From an uncultured Clostridia bacterium (GTDB lineage Bacteria > Bacillota > Clostridia > UBA1381): DNA of 64,000 bases. Both the position numbers and the translations under genes were made by a program. The stretch lies in assembly GCA_934454145.1 (NCBI GenBank), contig CAKSFT010000001.1, positions 372,001-436,000 on the forward strand. Reading direction: 5' to 3'. The notes below the pieces were generated by a model that was given only the letters and a program-made list of their open reading frames with translations, ran no database searches and was not told where the DNA came from. Below, piece after piece: positions 1 through 8,548 of this stretch. Positions within the stretch are counted from its first letter, which is position 1. Each line of letters begins with the position of its first letter.

Positions 1-443
1 TTTTTTAGCAGGCGTTCAAGCCGCGGCACAAAACGCGCTGCGGCCTCTTCGCTCCTCATGATGAGAATAACCGTGTCATCGCCGGCGACAGAGCCCAAAA
101 CCTCCTCACCCGGCATCGCGTCAAGAGAAGCCGCCACCCCCTGTGCCATACCGGCATAGGTCTTTATGACCACGGTATGCAGGGCATATTCCACGCTGGT
201 CACCGCCTTTGAAAACATGTTTATCCCATGTCCATGTTCTTTTCCCGACTTCCCCTGGGCATATCTGTATCCGCCCTCACCCGAGGAAACCTTCACCAAC
301 CCCAGTTCTTTTATGTCCCTCGAAACCGTTGCCTGTGTGACCGCAAAGCCTTCTCTCTTCAAAATTTCGGTGAGCTGTTCCTGAGTCTGTATCGGGTTTT
401 CCGTTATGATTCTCAGTATTCTGCTGTGTCTGCTTCTCTTCAT
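1..443 (-). CDS. argR: Arginine repressor ArgR (3' end cut by window edge)
   Basis: Transcriptional regulator of arginine biosynthesis and catabolism, normally a hexamer that binds ARG boxes with L-arginine as corepressor. The visible 147 residues nearly complete the family length of about 150. The N-terminal winged helix-turn-helix contains TVSRDIKELGL (near residues 39-50), the DNA-reading SR motif. The C-terminal oligomerisation and arginine-binding part has the GDDT motif near residue 122. Start chosen at ATG 443, preceded by GAAGGAG. In many Clostridia nadK and argR are adjacent; here a beta-helix gene and a repeat element lie between them. The stop codon lies outside the window. Confidence 0.93.
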   Translation of the reverse strand, partial: MKRSRHSRILRIITENPIQTQEQLTEILKREGFAVTQATVSRDIKELGLVKVSSGEGGYRYAQGKSGKEHGHGINMFSKAVTSVEYALHTVVIKTYAGMAQGVAASLDAMPGEEVLGSVAGDDTVILIMRSEEAAARFVPRLERLLK

Positions 444-504
444 TATATTTTCTCCTTCAATATCCGATGTGTAAGATTGCAAAAAAATCGCCGTACTTCA
501 AATT

Positions 505-1938
505 TTATTCCACATCTATGCCTTCTGCATCGGAAAGACGCACTCCCCCGGCGTTGACATTTTTGCATGTCACCCTGCCCGTGCCGTGTCCGCCGAAAAC
601 ATTGTCTGTTTTTCCGTTGCAGAACATACCCTCAAAGCTCACATTTTCCACCTTGGTGCCATTGAAATATACACATGAAAAACCGTCCGATTTTGTTTTG
701 TTCCAGTCTATATAGACATGCTCATCTTCCTTGAGAGGTTTGCAATCCTTATCGTACGAGATGTTTGAAAATCTAAGATTTTCAACCTCTCCTTCGCCGA
801 AATATGCCGCCATAAAGCCGTTCCCGAACAGCCTGATATTGTCAAACGAAGAATCCAGAAGCGTGTTGTTTATAAACACGGCATAGCGCGAATGTGTCAT
901 GACATTTGAAACCGAAATCCCGAATGTGTCGCCGTGCTGTGCCTTGGTTTTGTTGTACCAATATGATTCGCCGATAAGAATTGCCGCCTCGCATCTGTAG
1001 CCTTTTTCTCCCGGCACAAGGTGTCTTTCATGGTATATTTTACCGTTTTCATCACACTTTATGACAAGGTCGGGGTTCTGCGCGACAGGCGCATCGTTTT
1101 CAGACCACGGCGAAGTTTCGATAACATTGTCTATTTTTACATTGTATATTCTGTATCCGTCATGATTCAGCAATCTTATCAGCGCACAGCCGCCCACGCC
1201 GTATGCCATGACATTTCTCACCGTGATGTTGTATATGTCGCCGTCACGCTGGTTTTCGCCGGATTTACAGTATATCGGGTCGTCGGTCGCAAGCAGAGCA
1301 ACAATATTGTCACCCACACAACCCGTTATGTTTTCCACAATCACGTCATGCGAGCCCTTCAGCAAATCAACCCCGTCCTGATTCGGCACATTGGACGAGC
1401 TTTCATAATGAATGTTTGAAATGCGGCTCAGCGACACGGCATAAAGGCAAATCCCCCAATACCTGTGGTCTTTTATTGTGATGTTATCAATATTCAGATG
1501 CTCTATGTTCTGGAAAAATATCATACAGTTTTCGCTGATATGTCTGTCGGGGAAAGCCGAAACATTTCTTGCAATCCCGTTGTTTTCATAAAATCCGTTG
1601 TGTTTGCCTCCGTCAAGCAAGGCTTTCCCGACGCCTTTTATCACAATGTTTTTCTGCTTGCCCTCCTTTTCCAAAGCAAGGGGCGTGCGTGCATTTTTGT
1701 TTGCAAACATATTGCATATCGCGCCGTCGGCAAGCCTCAGGTGGCAGTTCTGCAAAACAATTATACTCCCGTCATAAAGATATATTGTCTTGTCAATATT
1801 CCAGACGTCCTTCCCTGTCCTTTTGTTGATTTTCGGGATAACAACCTGTTCCCCTGTTTCTCTTGCCTCGTCCACAGCGCTCTGAATCATTTCCGAATCG
1901 CCGGTGCACCCGATAAACTTGTTTACGTCAATGTACAT
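505..1938 (-). CDS. GH28-like right-handed beta-helix protein, cytoplasmic
   Basis: A 477-residue protein with the repeated N-I-x-I-x-N rungs of a pectate-lyase-type beta-helix and the order of motifs seen in polygalacturonases (GH28): NQDG near residue 186, then GDN near 209. In GH28 the second motif is normally GDD, so one of the three catalytic Asp positions appears to be Asn (residue 211). This suggests altered chemistry or a related, non-GH28 family. No signal peptide is visible, so it would act inside the cell on imported oligosaccharides, consistent with kduI and kdgK in this window. Start ATG 1938 has a strong GGAGG site. Upstream is a 215-bp mobile palindrome that separates it from nadK. 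Confident on fold, not on substrate. Confidence 0.75.
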   Translation of the reverse strand: MYIDVNKFIGCTGDSEMIQSAVDEARETGEQVVIPKINKRTGKDVWNIDKTIYLYDGSIIVLQNCHLRLADGAICNMFANKNARTPLALEKEGKQKNIVIKGVGKALLDGGKHNGFYENNGIARNVSAFPDRHISENCMIFFQNIEHLNIDNITIKDHRYWGICLYAVSLSRISNIHYESSSNVPNQDGVDLLKGSHDVIVENITGCVGDNIVALLATDDPIYCKSGENQRDGDIYNITVRNVMAYGVGGCALIRLLNHDGYRIYNVKIDNVIETSPWSENDAPVAQNPDLVIKCDENGKIYHERHLVPGEKGYRCEAAILIGESYWYNKTKAQHGDTFGISVSNVMTHSRYAVFINNTLLDSSFDNIRLFGNGFMAAYFGEGEVENLRFSNISYDKDCKPLKEDEHVYIDWNKTKSDGFSCVYFNGTKVENVSFEGMFCNGKTDNVFGGHGTGRVTCKNVNAGGVRLSDAEGIDVE

Positions 1939-1955
1939 TTTGTTTCCTCCTTTTG

Positions 1956-2202
1956 TTTCTTTAAAATGTTTAGGTAATTGTAAAACTAATGTTTTCCAAT
2001 TAATATTCTTGGGTAGAAATAAAAAGTTCCGGCTGATTTTAACTTTACGGCATGTTGAAACTTTTTATTTCAGTCAAAAATGACGCACATGTCGTCATTT
2101 TTGATTACCAATCAGGGGTTGACACCCCCGATACCCCCACAAAGATGCGGTGGCTAATTGTAAAATTTACATTTTACAATTACCTATTTCTTTAAAATGT
2201 TT
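1956..2202. mobile_element. Long palindromic insertion element, copy 1, with 16-bp direct repeats
   Basis: The element proper (1971-2186) begins TAGGTAATTGTAAAA and ends TTTTACAATTACCTA, terminal inverted repeats. It is flanked by perfect direct repeats TTTCTTTAAAATGTTT at 1956-1971 and 2187-2202. Internally an AAATAAAAAGTT arm (2018-2029) can pair with AACTTTTTATTT (2059-2070), and an 11-bp perfect hairpin lies at 2074-2084/2094-2104. No coding capacity, so non-autonomous. A second copy lies at 24326-24540. The direct repeats look like a target-site duplication; the insertion is a few bases upstream of the ribosome site of the beta-helix gene ending at 505. Confidence 0.85.
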
Positions 2203-2226
2203 TATATAATCACCCGTTTTGGGATT

Positions 2227-3057
2227 TTATCTCGTCAGTTTGTTTATGAGCACATCATAAAATGAGCATCCGCTCATCTTTATAATATCAACGGTATACT
2301 GCGATTTTGAAATAATAACACTGTCGGCTTGCGAAAGATGCTCCGACATTTCGCCGTCTATGGTCACCGCGGCGTTTCCGCCCGAAAGTTTCAGCACAAT
2401 CTCCTTGTCCGCCGACATAAGCGCCGGGCGACTGTTGAGCATATGCGCACAAATCGGGGAGGCGATAAAAAGCTCCATGCACGGCTCTGCCACAGGCCCC
2501 CCCGCCGACAGCGAATACCCTGTCGAGCCGGTCGGAGTGGATATGATGATTCCGTCTGCCACATATGCGCTTATCTTGTTTCTGTCTGCATAAAGCTCAA
2601 CAGAAATCATCTTGGCGTCCGACTTGGACACCACGGCGTCGTTGAGCGCAGTATATGTAGCGGTTTCCTGTCCGTTTTTGTGAATTTTTATGTCCATCAT
2701 CATACGTTTTTCAATTTTGTACTCACCTTCCAAAAGTTTTTGGCATGCCGAATCTATATCTCTTATCTCCACCTCGGTCATAAATCCGATTTTCCCCATG
2801 TTGATTCCCATAACCGGGATTGCATATTTCCCGCACGGCTCTGCCACACGGAGCATTGTCCCGTCACCGCCGATGACAATCACGCAGTCCGCACCGCAAA
2901 ACACATCTTTATTTTTATATTCCGCCGCAAAACCGCATGCGGAAAACTTGTCTTCCATGACAAGCTGTACCCTTCCCTTCAGGCAGTCAATGACTGTTTT
3001 TGTGACATTTAAGCCCACATCTTTTGTGTCGTTCGGGATAATCACTATTTTTTTCAT
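2227..3057 (-). CDS. nadK: NAD kinase
   Basis: Phosphorylates NAD to NADP using ATP or polyphosphate; cytoplasmic and essential in most bacteria. The 276 residues match the usual 270-290. GGDGTML (near residue 63) is the family signature with the catalytic Asp, and the downstream TPTGSTGYSLSAGGP stretch (near 174-188) is the second conserved NAD-binding block. Start ATG 3057 follows GGGGAGGAAAGATAT. A promoter lies at 3114-3142. Expected neighbour argR is displaced by an inserted GH28-like gene. Confidence 0.96.
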   Translation of the reverse strand: MKKIVIIPNDTKDVGLNVTKTVIDCLKGRVQLVMEDKFSACGFAAEYKNKDVFCGADCVIVIGGDGTMLRVAEPCGKYAIPVMGINMGKIGFMTEVEIRDIDSACQKLLEGEYKIEKRMMMDIKIHKNGQETATYTALNDAVVSKSDAKMISVELYADRNKISAYVADGIIISTPTGSTGYSLSAGGPVAEPCMELFIASPICAHMLNSRPALMSADKEIVLKLSGGNAAVTIDGEMSEHLSQADSVIISKSQYTVDIIKMSGCSFYDVLINKLTR

Positions 3058-3113
3058 ATATCTTTCCTCCCCAAAAGGTCTGCCGCAAGCGGAATATTTG
3101 CATATTTATACAT

Positions 3114-3142
3114 ATTATACACTATTTTTTTCGTCTTTTCAA
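3114..3142 (-). promoter_or_regulatory. Sigma-A-type promoter of nadK
   Basis: Minus strand: TTGAAA (3137-3142), 17-base spacer, TATAAT (3114-3119). The nadK start lies about 55 bases downstream. Confidence 0.75.
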
Positions 3143-3156
3143 CCTCTATTTTAAAG

Positions 3157-3200
3157 AAAATCCGTTTTTTTGACTCCGAAAAGCCGAAAAAACGGATTTT
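3157..3200 (-). terminator. Terminator after ilvD
   Basis: Perfect 14-bp stem AAAATCCGTTTTTT (3157-3170) with its complement at 3187-3200 and a 16-base loop, only a few bases after the ilvD stop. The arms carry the A and U tracts, giving intrinsic termination of the ilv operon. Confidence 0.85.
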
Positions 3201-3203
3201 GAT

Positions 3204-4874
3204 TTATTCATCTGCCTGATTTTTCAAAACCGCACCGCGGTCTGCCGAGGTCACCTGACGGGAATACCGTGCAAGATAACCTTTCACATTATTCTTCTTA
3301 ATCTTCGCGTGCTTTTTCCTCTCGTTCATAACCTCGTCCGGCACAAGCAAATCAATCTTACATTCCGGGATATTTATGCTGATTGTATCCCCTTCTTCGA
3401 CATAAGCAATCGCGCCCCGTGCCGCCGCCTCCGGAGAAATGTGCCCAATCGCCGCTCCGCGCGTCGCGCCAGAAAATCTCCCGTCGGTTATGAGAGCGAC
3501 ATGCTTATCCAGCCCCATGCCGGCAATTGCCGAAGTCGGCGAAAGCATCTCTCTCATACCCGGGCCGCCGGCGGGGCCTTCATAGCGTATAACCACAACG
3601 TCGCCTTTGTTGATTTTCTTTGCATAGATTGCGGCAATCGCCTCTTCCTCACTGTCAAACACCCTGGCAGGTCCGCAGTGAACCAGCATCTCCGGCGCAA
3701 CGGCGCTCTTCTTCACCACAGCCCCCTTCGGCGCAAGGCTGCCAAACAAAACTGCCAGTCCGCCTTTTTCGGAATACGGCTTGTCAATGTCACGTATAAC
3801 GTCACTGTCAAACTTCTTTGCACCCGAAAGCAAATCACAAAGTCTGCCGTTCACCGTCATGACCTCCGTGTTCAAAAAGTTCTTCTTTTCAAGTTCTTTC
3901 ATAACGGCACGGATTCCCCCGGCGCTGTTCAGGTCCTGCACATGATATTTCCCGGCAGGCGACAGCTTGCATATATTGGGGGTTCTTTCACTTATTTCAT
4001 TTACGTTTTTCAGTTCAAAAGGTATCCCTGCTTCATTGGCAATCGCCGTCAGGTGAAGCACGGAATTTGTGGAGCATCCCAGCGCCATGTCCACTGTCAG
4101 CGCATTCTTAAAGGAATCCTCGGTGATGATATCGGAAGGCTTTATGTCTTTCTTCACCAGTTCCACGACCTTCTCGCCCGTCATTTTTGCAAGACGGATA
4201 CGCTCTGCAAACACCGCCGGGATTGTGCCGTTTCCGGGCAGCGCCATTCCCAGCGCCTCTGTCAGGCAGTTCATGGAATTTGCCGTAAACATGCCCGAGC
4301 ATGAGCCGCACCCCGGGCATGCGTTGTCCTCATAATACTGCAATTCTTCCAAACCCGCCAAATCCGCTTTGTATGCCCCCACAGCCTCAAAAACACTGTT
4401 TAAATCCATATACTCGCCGGAAACCGATTTGTTTGACAGCATCGGCCCGCCCGAAACAAACACCGACGGAAGGTTCAGCCGCACCGCCGCCATCAGCATG
4501 CCGGGCACAATCTTGTCGCAATTCGGGATAAACACAAGCCCGTCAAACGCATGCCCCATTGCCATACATTCCACAGAATCGGCGATAAGCTCACGCGAGG
4601 CAAGCGAATATTTCATGCCGACATGCCCCATGGCAATGCCGTCGCACACCCCGATTACATTAAATTCAATCGGCGTGCCGCCCGCGGCAAGCACACCGTC
4701 CTTGACCGCACGGGCAATCTGCCCAAGATGGCAGTGCCCGGGGATAATTTCGTTGAAAGAATTTACAATGCCGATTATCGGCTTTTTTATCTGCTTGTCG
4801 GTAAGTCCGAGAGCTTTTAGGAGTGAACGCTGCGGCGCATGCTCCGCGCCGGATTTCATTTTGTCACTGTTCAT
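3204..4874 (-). CDS. ilvD: Dihydroxy-acid dehydratase
   Basis: Third step of valine/isoleucine synthesis: dehydrates 2,3-dihydroxy acids to 2-oxo acids; Fe-S enzyme, cytoplasmic. PNCDKIVPGM (Cys near 119) and PGCGSCSGMF (Cys near 189) carry the conserved cluster cysteines. About 556 residues, full family length. I place the start at ATG 4874 because GGGTGG lies 8 bases upstream; an in-frame GTG at 4886 overlaps that ribosome site. Last gene of ilvB-N-C-D, 32 bases after ilvC, followed by a terminator. Confidence 0.96.
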   Translation of the reverse strand: MNSDKMKSGAEHAPQRSLLKALGLTDKQIKKPIIGIVNSFNEIIPGHCHLGQIARAVKDGVLAAGGTPIEFNVIGVCDGIAMGHVGMKYSLASRELIADSVECMAMGHAFDGLVFIPNCDKIVPGMLMAAVRLNLPSVFVSGGPMLSNKSVSGEYMDLNSVFEAVGAYKADLAGLEELQYYEDNACPGCGSCSGMFTANSMNCLTEALGMALPGNGTIPAVFAERIRLAKMTGEKVVELVKKDIKPSDIITEDSFKNALTVDMALGCSTNSVLHLTAIANEAGIPFELKNVNEISERTPNICKLSPAGKYHVQDLNSAGGIRAVMKELEKKNFLNTEVMTVNGRLCDLLSGAKKFDSDVIRDIDKPYSEKGGLAVLFGSLAPKGAVVKKSAVAPEMLVHCGPARVFDSEEEAIAAIYAKKINKGDVVVIRYEGPAGGPGMREMLSPTSAIAGMGLDKHVALITDGRFSGATRGAAIGHISPEAAARGAIAYVEEGDTISINIPECKIDLLVPDEVMNERKKHAKIKKNNVKGYLARYSRQVTSADRGAVLKNQADE

Positions 4875-4906
4875 AGTATCAACCACCCTTTTCGGGGAAT
4901 CCCCGA

Positions 4907-5896
4907 TTATTTCGACCAGCTCATTTTCTTTCTCAGGTCAGCGCCGACTTTCTCACAGAGATGTTCTGATTCTATGCGGCGTCTTGCATTGAAATACGGG
5001 CGGTTCGCCTGGTTCTCAAGAATCCAGTTTCTCGCAAATTCACCGCGCTGGATTTCGGAGAGAACCTTCTTCATTTCCTTCTTTGTTTCGTCTGTGATGA
5101 TTCTCTCGCCAACGGTATAATCGCCGTATTCCGCTGTGTCGGAGATTGAATAACGCATCATTGAAAGTCCGCCCTGTACAACCAGGTCTATGATAAGCTT
5201 CATTTCGTGAATACACTCAAAATATGCACTTTCCGGCTGGTATCCCGCCTCGACAAGTGTTTCAAAACCTGCCTTCATCAAAGCCGACACACCGCCGCAC
5301 AGCACTGCCTGTTCTCCAAAAAGGTCGGTTTCGGTTTCTTCCTTAAATGTTGTTTCCAGGATTCCTGCCCTTGCGCCGCCGATTCCGGCCGCATAAGCAA
5401 GCGCAATGTCCTTTGCGTTGCCGGTTGCGTCCTGGTAAACCGCAATCAAATCCGGCACACCCTTGCCTTCAAGATACTGGCTTCTTACGGTATGACCCGG
5501 GCCTTTGGGCGCAATCATGACAACGTTTACCGTGCTTGGCGGCACAATCTGACCATAATGAATATTGAATCCGTGCGCAAAAGCAAGCGTCATGCCCTCT
5601 CTCAAATATGGGGCAATGTCATCATGATACATCTTTGCCTGTCTTTCGTCGTTTATAAGAATCATAACCACGTCTGCCGCCTTGACAGCATCGGCTGTCA
5701 GCATAACCTTAAGCCCTGCGTCCTGTGCTTTCTTTGCCGATTTTGAACCTTCATAAAGCCCCACAATGACATCAACACCGCTGTCATGCAGATTTAGTGC
5801 ATGTGCATGTCCCTGTGAACCGTAGCCGATAATCGCCACCGTCTTTCCTGTCAACAAATCCAGATTACAATCCTGTTCATAATACAACTTTGCCAT
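4907..5896 (-). CDS. ilvC: Ketol-acid reductoisomerase
   Basis: Second common step of branched-chain amino acid synthesis: isomerises and reduces acetolactate or acetohydroxybutyrate with NAD(P)H and Mg. The Rossmann motif GYGSQGHAHALNL is near residues 25-37, and the short 329-residue length is class I. Acidic and His residues typical of the C-terminal knotted metal-binding domain are present (the ECIHEMKLIIDL stretch). Start ATG 5896 with AAAGGAGAG upstream. Third gene of the ilv operon. Confidence 0.96.
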   Translation of the reverse strand: MAKLYYEQDCNLDLLTGKTVAIIGYGSQGHAHALNLHDSGVDVIVGLYEGSKSAKKAQDAGLKVMLTADAVKAADVVMILINDERQAKMYHDDIAPYLREGMTLAFAHGFNIHYGQIVPPSTVNVVMIAPKGPGHTVRSQYLEGKGVPDLIAVYQDATGNAKDIALAYAAGIGGARAGILETTFKEETETDLFGEQAVLCGGVSALMKAGFETLVEAGYQPESAYFECIHEMKLIIDLVVQGGLSMMRYSISDTAEYGDYTVGERIITDETKKEMKKVLSEIQRGEFARNWILENQANRPYFNARRRIESEHLCEKVGADLRKKMSWSK

Positions 5897-5932
5897 AATT
5901 TTTCTCTCCTTTATGTTATTTAATTTATTAAG

Positions 5933-5951
5933 TAACCGTTCTTTACGGTTA
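5933..5951 (-). other. Small intercistronic hairpin between ilvN and ilvC
   Basis: TAACCG (5933-5938) pairs with CGGTTA (5946-5951) across a 7-base loop, with no T tract. It may affect mRNA processing or stability; weak evidence. Confidence 0.35.
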
Positions 5952-5959
5952 GATAAGCA

Positions 5960-6451
5960 TTATTTCAGGCACAAATCGCCCCTGCTCATGGCAGTGATGC
6001 CTGTGCGGCACAGTTCCATGATTCCGTATTGCTCCATGAGGGTGATAAATGCATTGAGTTTTCCCTGATCCCCCGTGAGTTCAATCACCATTGTTTCGGG
6101 TGTCAGGTCTATGATTTTGGCATGGAACGGGTTTATCGTCACCATGATGTCGGTGCGCATGTTCTGCGGTGCGTTTATCTTCACCAGCATCAGTTCTTTT
6201 GCCAAGGTCTTTTCGGGTTTCATCACCTGTATCTTTTTTACATCAAAAATTTTTGAAAGCTGTTTTACAAGCTGTTCTTTTGTATATTCGTCACATGTCG
6301 CGGTTATGGTCATTCTTGAAAATTCCGGCTCTGTCGTTTCGCTCACGGTCAGGCTGTCTATGTTGTATCCGCGCCGCGAAAACATCGAGGACACACGCGT
6401 CAGGACACCCGACTGGTTTGACACCAGCACGCTTATTATATATCTGTCCAC
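5960..6451 (-). CDS. ilvN: Acetolactate synthase small (regulatory) subunit
   Basis: Regulatory ACT-domain subunit that activates the catalytic subunit IlvB and confers valine feedback. The start region reads DRYIISVLVSNQSGVLTRVS, a typical ACT beginning, followed by YNIDSLTVSETTE. About 163 residues, normal for the family. I choose GTG 6451, 8 bases after AGGGAG; the GTG at 6460 would sit on the ribosome site and add three residues not usual in the family. The gene lies 21 bases after ilvB. Confidence 0.93.
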   Translation of the reverse strand: MDRYIISVLVSNQSGVLTRVSSMFSRRGYNIDSLTVSETTEPEFSRMTITATCDEYTKEQLVKQLSKIFDVKKIQVMKPEKTLAKELMLVKINAPQNMRTDIMVTINPFHAKIIDLTPETMVIELTGDQGKLNAFITLMEQYGIMELCRTGITAMSRGDLCLK

Positions 6452-6472
6452 TTTTTCCACTCCCTTTCCCCG

Positions 6473-8131
6473 TCAGTTCATTATTATATCATCAATTGTG
6501 CCGTTCGGCGGAATCATCGGCAAAACAAGCTCGTCGGGGTCAATGCGGCAGTCAACAACAACCACCCCGTCCGTTTCAAAGGCCGCCTTTGCCGCTTTTT
6601 TCATCTGCTCCGGCGTTTGGGCAAGAAATCCCGTGCCGCCGAAAGCCTTTGCCAAAGCAACATAGTCTGTTTTTCTGTCTATGGTTGTCTGCGAATAGTG
6701 TTTGTTGAAAAAAATCGTCTGCCACTGACGCACCATTCCCAAAACATGGTTGTTCAGGACAAAGATTTTTAACGGAATATTGTTTGAAACCGCTGTTGCA
6801 AGCTCGTTTAAGTTCATGTGAAAGCTCCCGTCACCCGTGATAAGCACCGCTGTTTCCCCGGTTGCTGCGGCAGCGCCTATCGCCGCGCCCGTGCCGAACC
6901 CCATGGTTCCCAGTCCGCCGGAGGTGAGAAACTTGCGCGGTTTTTCAAAGTCATAAAACTGCGTTGTCCACATCTGATGCTGTCCGACATCGGTGACGAC
7001 AATTGCGTCTTTGCCTGCACTGTCGCGGATTGACTCTATCACCGTTTTAGGGTTCATCGGGCGGGAAATGATTTTCCTCTCCGATTCATATTTTTTATAT
7101 TCCTCAACCTTCTTTTCCCACTCCGGTTTTGGCGAGGGTTCGATTTTGTCCAAAAGTCGCGGCAGTGTGTCGCGCAAATCGCCGATGACACTGTAATCGA
7201 CATGTATATTTTTGTTTATTTCAGCGATGTCCACGTCCATATGCACAATCTTTGAGCCGGCGGCAAATTTGCTTTTGTTTCCCGTTGCCCTGTCGCTGAA
7301 GCGTACCCCTGCGGCTATAATCAAATCGGCGTCAAACATGGATTTGGTCGCGGCATATCTTCCGTGCATGCCCGTCATGCCCACAAAACCCCTGAAGGAA
7401 CGCGGAATTGCCGAAAGCCCCATCATACTTGTTCCTATCGGCGCGCCGATTTTTTCGGCAAGCTCAATGATATATCCCGATGTGTCCGATATGGAAACGC
7501 CGCCGCCGGCATATATAAACGGACGCTTTGCGGATTTTATCATTTGCGCCAGTTTTTCAATTTCCTCTTTTGAAGCCTTCGGTGTTTCAAAAGGCGGCTC
7601 CATAGGCTTTGGTATATATTCGCACTCGGCCAGCTGCACGTCCTTGGGGATATCCACAAGCACGGGTCCCGGGCGCCCCGACCTTGCAATGCGGAAAGCT
7701 TCGCGTATGGTGTCCGCCAGCTTTGTGACGTCCTTCACGATATAATTATGCTTTGTAATCGGCATGGTCACCCCCAAAATGTCTACCTCCTGAAAGCTGT
7801 CGTTCCCCAGATTCTGAGTCGGCACATTGCCCGTGATTGCAACCACCGGCGAAGAATCCAGAAACGCCGTCGCAAGCCCTGTCACAAGGTTTGTCGCACC
7901 CGGGCCGGAAGTTGCAATCACAACCCCGACCTTCCCCGTTGCGCGCGCATAGCCGTCTGCCGCATGCGCCGCGCCTTGTTCGTGACATGTTATGATATGA
8001 TGTATGCTGTCCGCCGCCGCATAAAGTTCGTCATAAATATTTACAACCTGACCGCCCGGATAACCGAAAACCGTAGACACATTTTGCTCTTTGAGTGCTT
8101 CTATAATAATTTTTGAACCGGTGCAAATCAT
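6473..8131 (-). CDS. ilvB: Acetolactate synthase large (catalytic) subunit
   Basis: ThDP- and FAD-dependent enzyme condensing two pyruvates, or pyruvate and 2-oxobutyrate; first common step of the branched-chain pathway. 552 residues, full length. Visible marks: the N-terminal FGYPGGQVVNIYDEL block with catalytic Glu (CHEQGAAHAADGYAR), the ThDP motif GDGSFHMN about 100 residues before the C-terminus, and GTGAAIGAAAA just before it. Start ATG 8131 follows GAAAGGACGGGG, almost the same ribosome site as the leader peptide at 8333. Expression is probably controlled by the upstream attenuator. Confidence 0.96.
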   Translation of the reverse strand: MICTGSKIIIEALKEQNVSTVFGYPGGQVVNIYDELYAAADSIHHIITCHEQGAAHAADGYARATGKVGVVIATSGPGATNLVTGLATAFLDSSPVVAITGNVPTQNLGNDSFQEVDILGVTMPITKHNYIVKDVTKLADTIREAFRIARSGRPGPVLVDIPKDVQLAECEYIPKPMEPPFETPKASKEEIEKLAQMIKSAKRPFIYAGGGVSISDTSGYIIELAEKIGAPIGTSMMGLSAIPRSFRGFVGMTGMHGRYAATKSMFDADLIIAAGVRFSDRATGNKSKFAAGSKIVHMDVDIAEINKNIHVDYSVIGDLRDTLPRLLDKIEPSPKPEWEKKVEEYKKYESERKIISRPMNPKTVIESIRDSAGKDAIVVTDVGQHQMWTTQFYDFEKPRKFLTSGGLGTMGFGTGAAIGAAAATGETAVLITGDGSFHMNLNELATAVSNNIPLKIFVLNNHVLGMVRQWQTIFFNKHYSQTTIDRKTDYVALAKAFGGTGFLAQTPEQMKKAAKAAFETDGVVVVDCRIDPDELVLPMIPPNGTIDDIIMN

Positions 8132-8168
8132 AATAACCCCGTCCTTTCACAATTTTTCTCAAGGTATC

Positions 8169-8202
8169 AAAAAAGCCCTGCAGTGTGTTGCACCGCAAGG
8201 CT
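8169..8202 (-). terminator. Attenuator terminator upstream of ilvB
   Basis: On the minus strand AGCCTTGCGGTG (8202-8191) pairs with CACTGCAGGGCT (8185-8174) around a 5-base loop, followed by six T. It stands 37 bases before ilvB. A 9-base segment in the leader-peptide region (8253-8261) is the exact complement of 8184-8192, which spans both arms and the loop, so an antiterminator would exclude the terminator. Confidence 0.82.
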
Positions 8203-8231
8203 TGATTCTCTCCCGTCATCTTTAAAGAGGA

Positions 8232-8333
8232 TTAAACACAAGACTTTCTTTTTGCAACACAAACAGCACTGTCTGCAAGAATACGCACGACAATGCTCTT
8301 CACGACGTATAGTGTGTTGAACAGATAAGCCAT
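8232..8333 (-). CDS. ilv operon leader peptide
   Basis: A 33-codon ORF with its own ribosome site AAAGGACGGG 7 bases before ATG 8333. Twelve of 33 residues are branched-chain: seven Val, two Ile, three Leu, with Val pairs at codons 10-11 and 15-16 and Ile at 14 and 18. It ends about 30 bases before the attenuator hairpin. Its codons 5-8 contain an AACACA segment (8313-8318) able to pair with the antiterminator strand at 8253-8261. The layout is that of ribosome-mediated attenuation: stalling on Val/Ile codons would free region 2 to pair with region 3 and permit ilvBNCD transcription. Confidence 0.8.
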   Translation of the reverse strand: MAYLFNTLYVVKSIVVRILADSAVCVAKRKSCV

Positions 8334-8366
8334 TTGAAAAACCCGTCCTTTCAAAAAATTTATTTT

Positions 8367-8395
8367 ATTTTATCACATTAAAGCCCGGCTGTCAA
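8367..8395 (-). promoter_or_regulatory. Promoter of the ilv leader and operon
   Basis: Minus strand TTGACA (8390-8395), 17-base spacer, TAAAAT (8367-8372); the leader ATG lies 34 bases downstream of the -10 box. Confidence 0.82.
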
Positions 8396-8445
8396 CCATA
8401 ATTTTATAAATCCGCGGATTTTGTTTATATTATTGTATTTTTAGA

Positions 8446-8474
8446 TTGATTTATCACAACAAAAGTAGTATAAT
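8446..8474 (+). promoter_or_regulatory. Promoter of birA
   Basis: TTGATT (8446-8451), 17 bases, TATAAT (8469-8474), 74 bases before the birA start. A decayed copy of the AGGTAATTG palindrome (8490-8524) lies between promoter and gene. Confidence 0.75.
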
Positions 8475-8489
8475 TTATACATAATCTTT

Positions 8490-8524
8490 AGGCAATTGCA
8501 AAATACAAATTCTGTAATTGCCGT
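8490..8524. repeat. Decayed 35-bp palindrome of the AGGTAATTG family
   Basis: Starts AGGCAATTGCAAAA and ends CTGTAATTGCC, resembling the 36-bp elements at 27173 and 39264. No clear flanking direct repeat remains. It lies in the birA 5' leader. Confidence 0.55.
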
Positions 8525-8548
8525 CCATTCTTAACGGAGGGGAATTTT

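Noticed and set aside
8132..8548. T-box upstream of ilvB
   Set aside because: No T-box sequence with the GGTGG-ACCGCG core; instead a leader peptide and simple attenuator.
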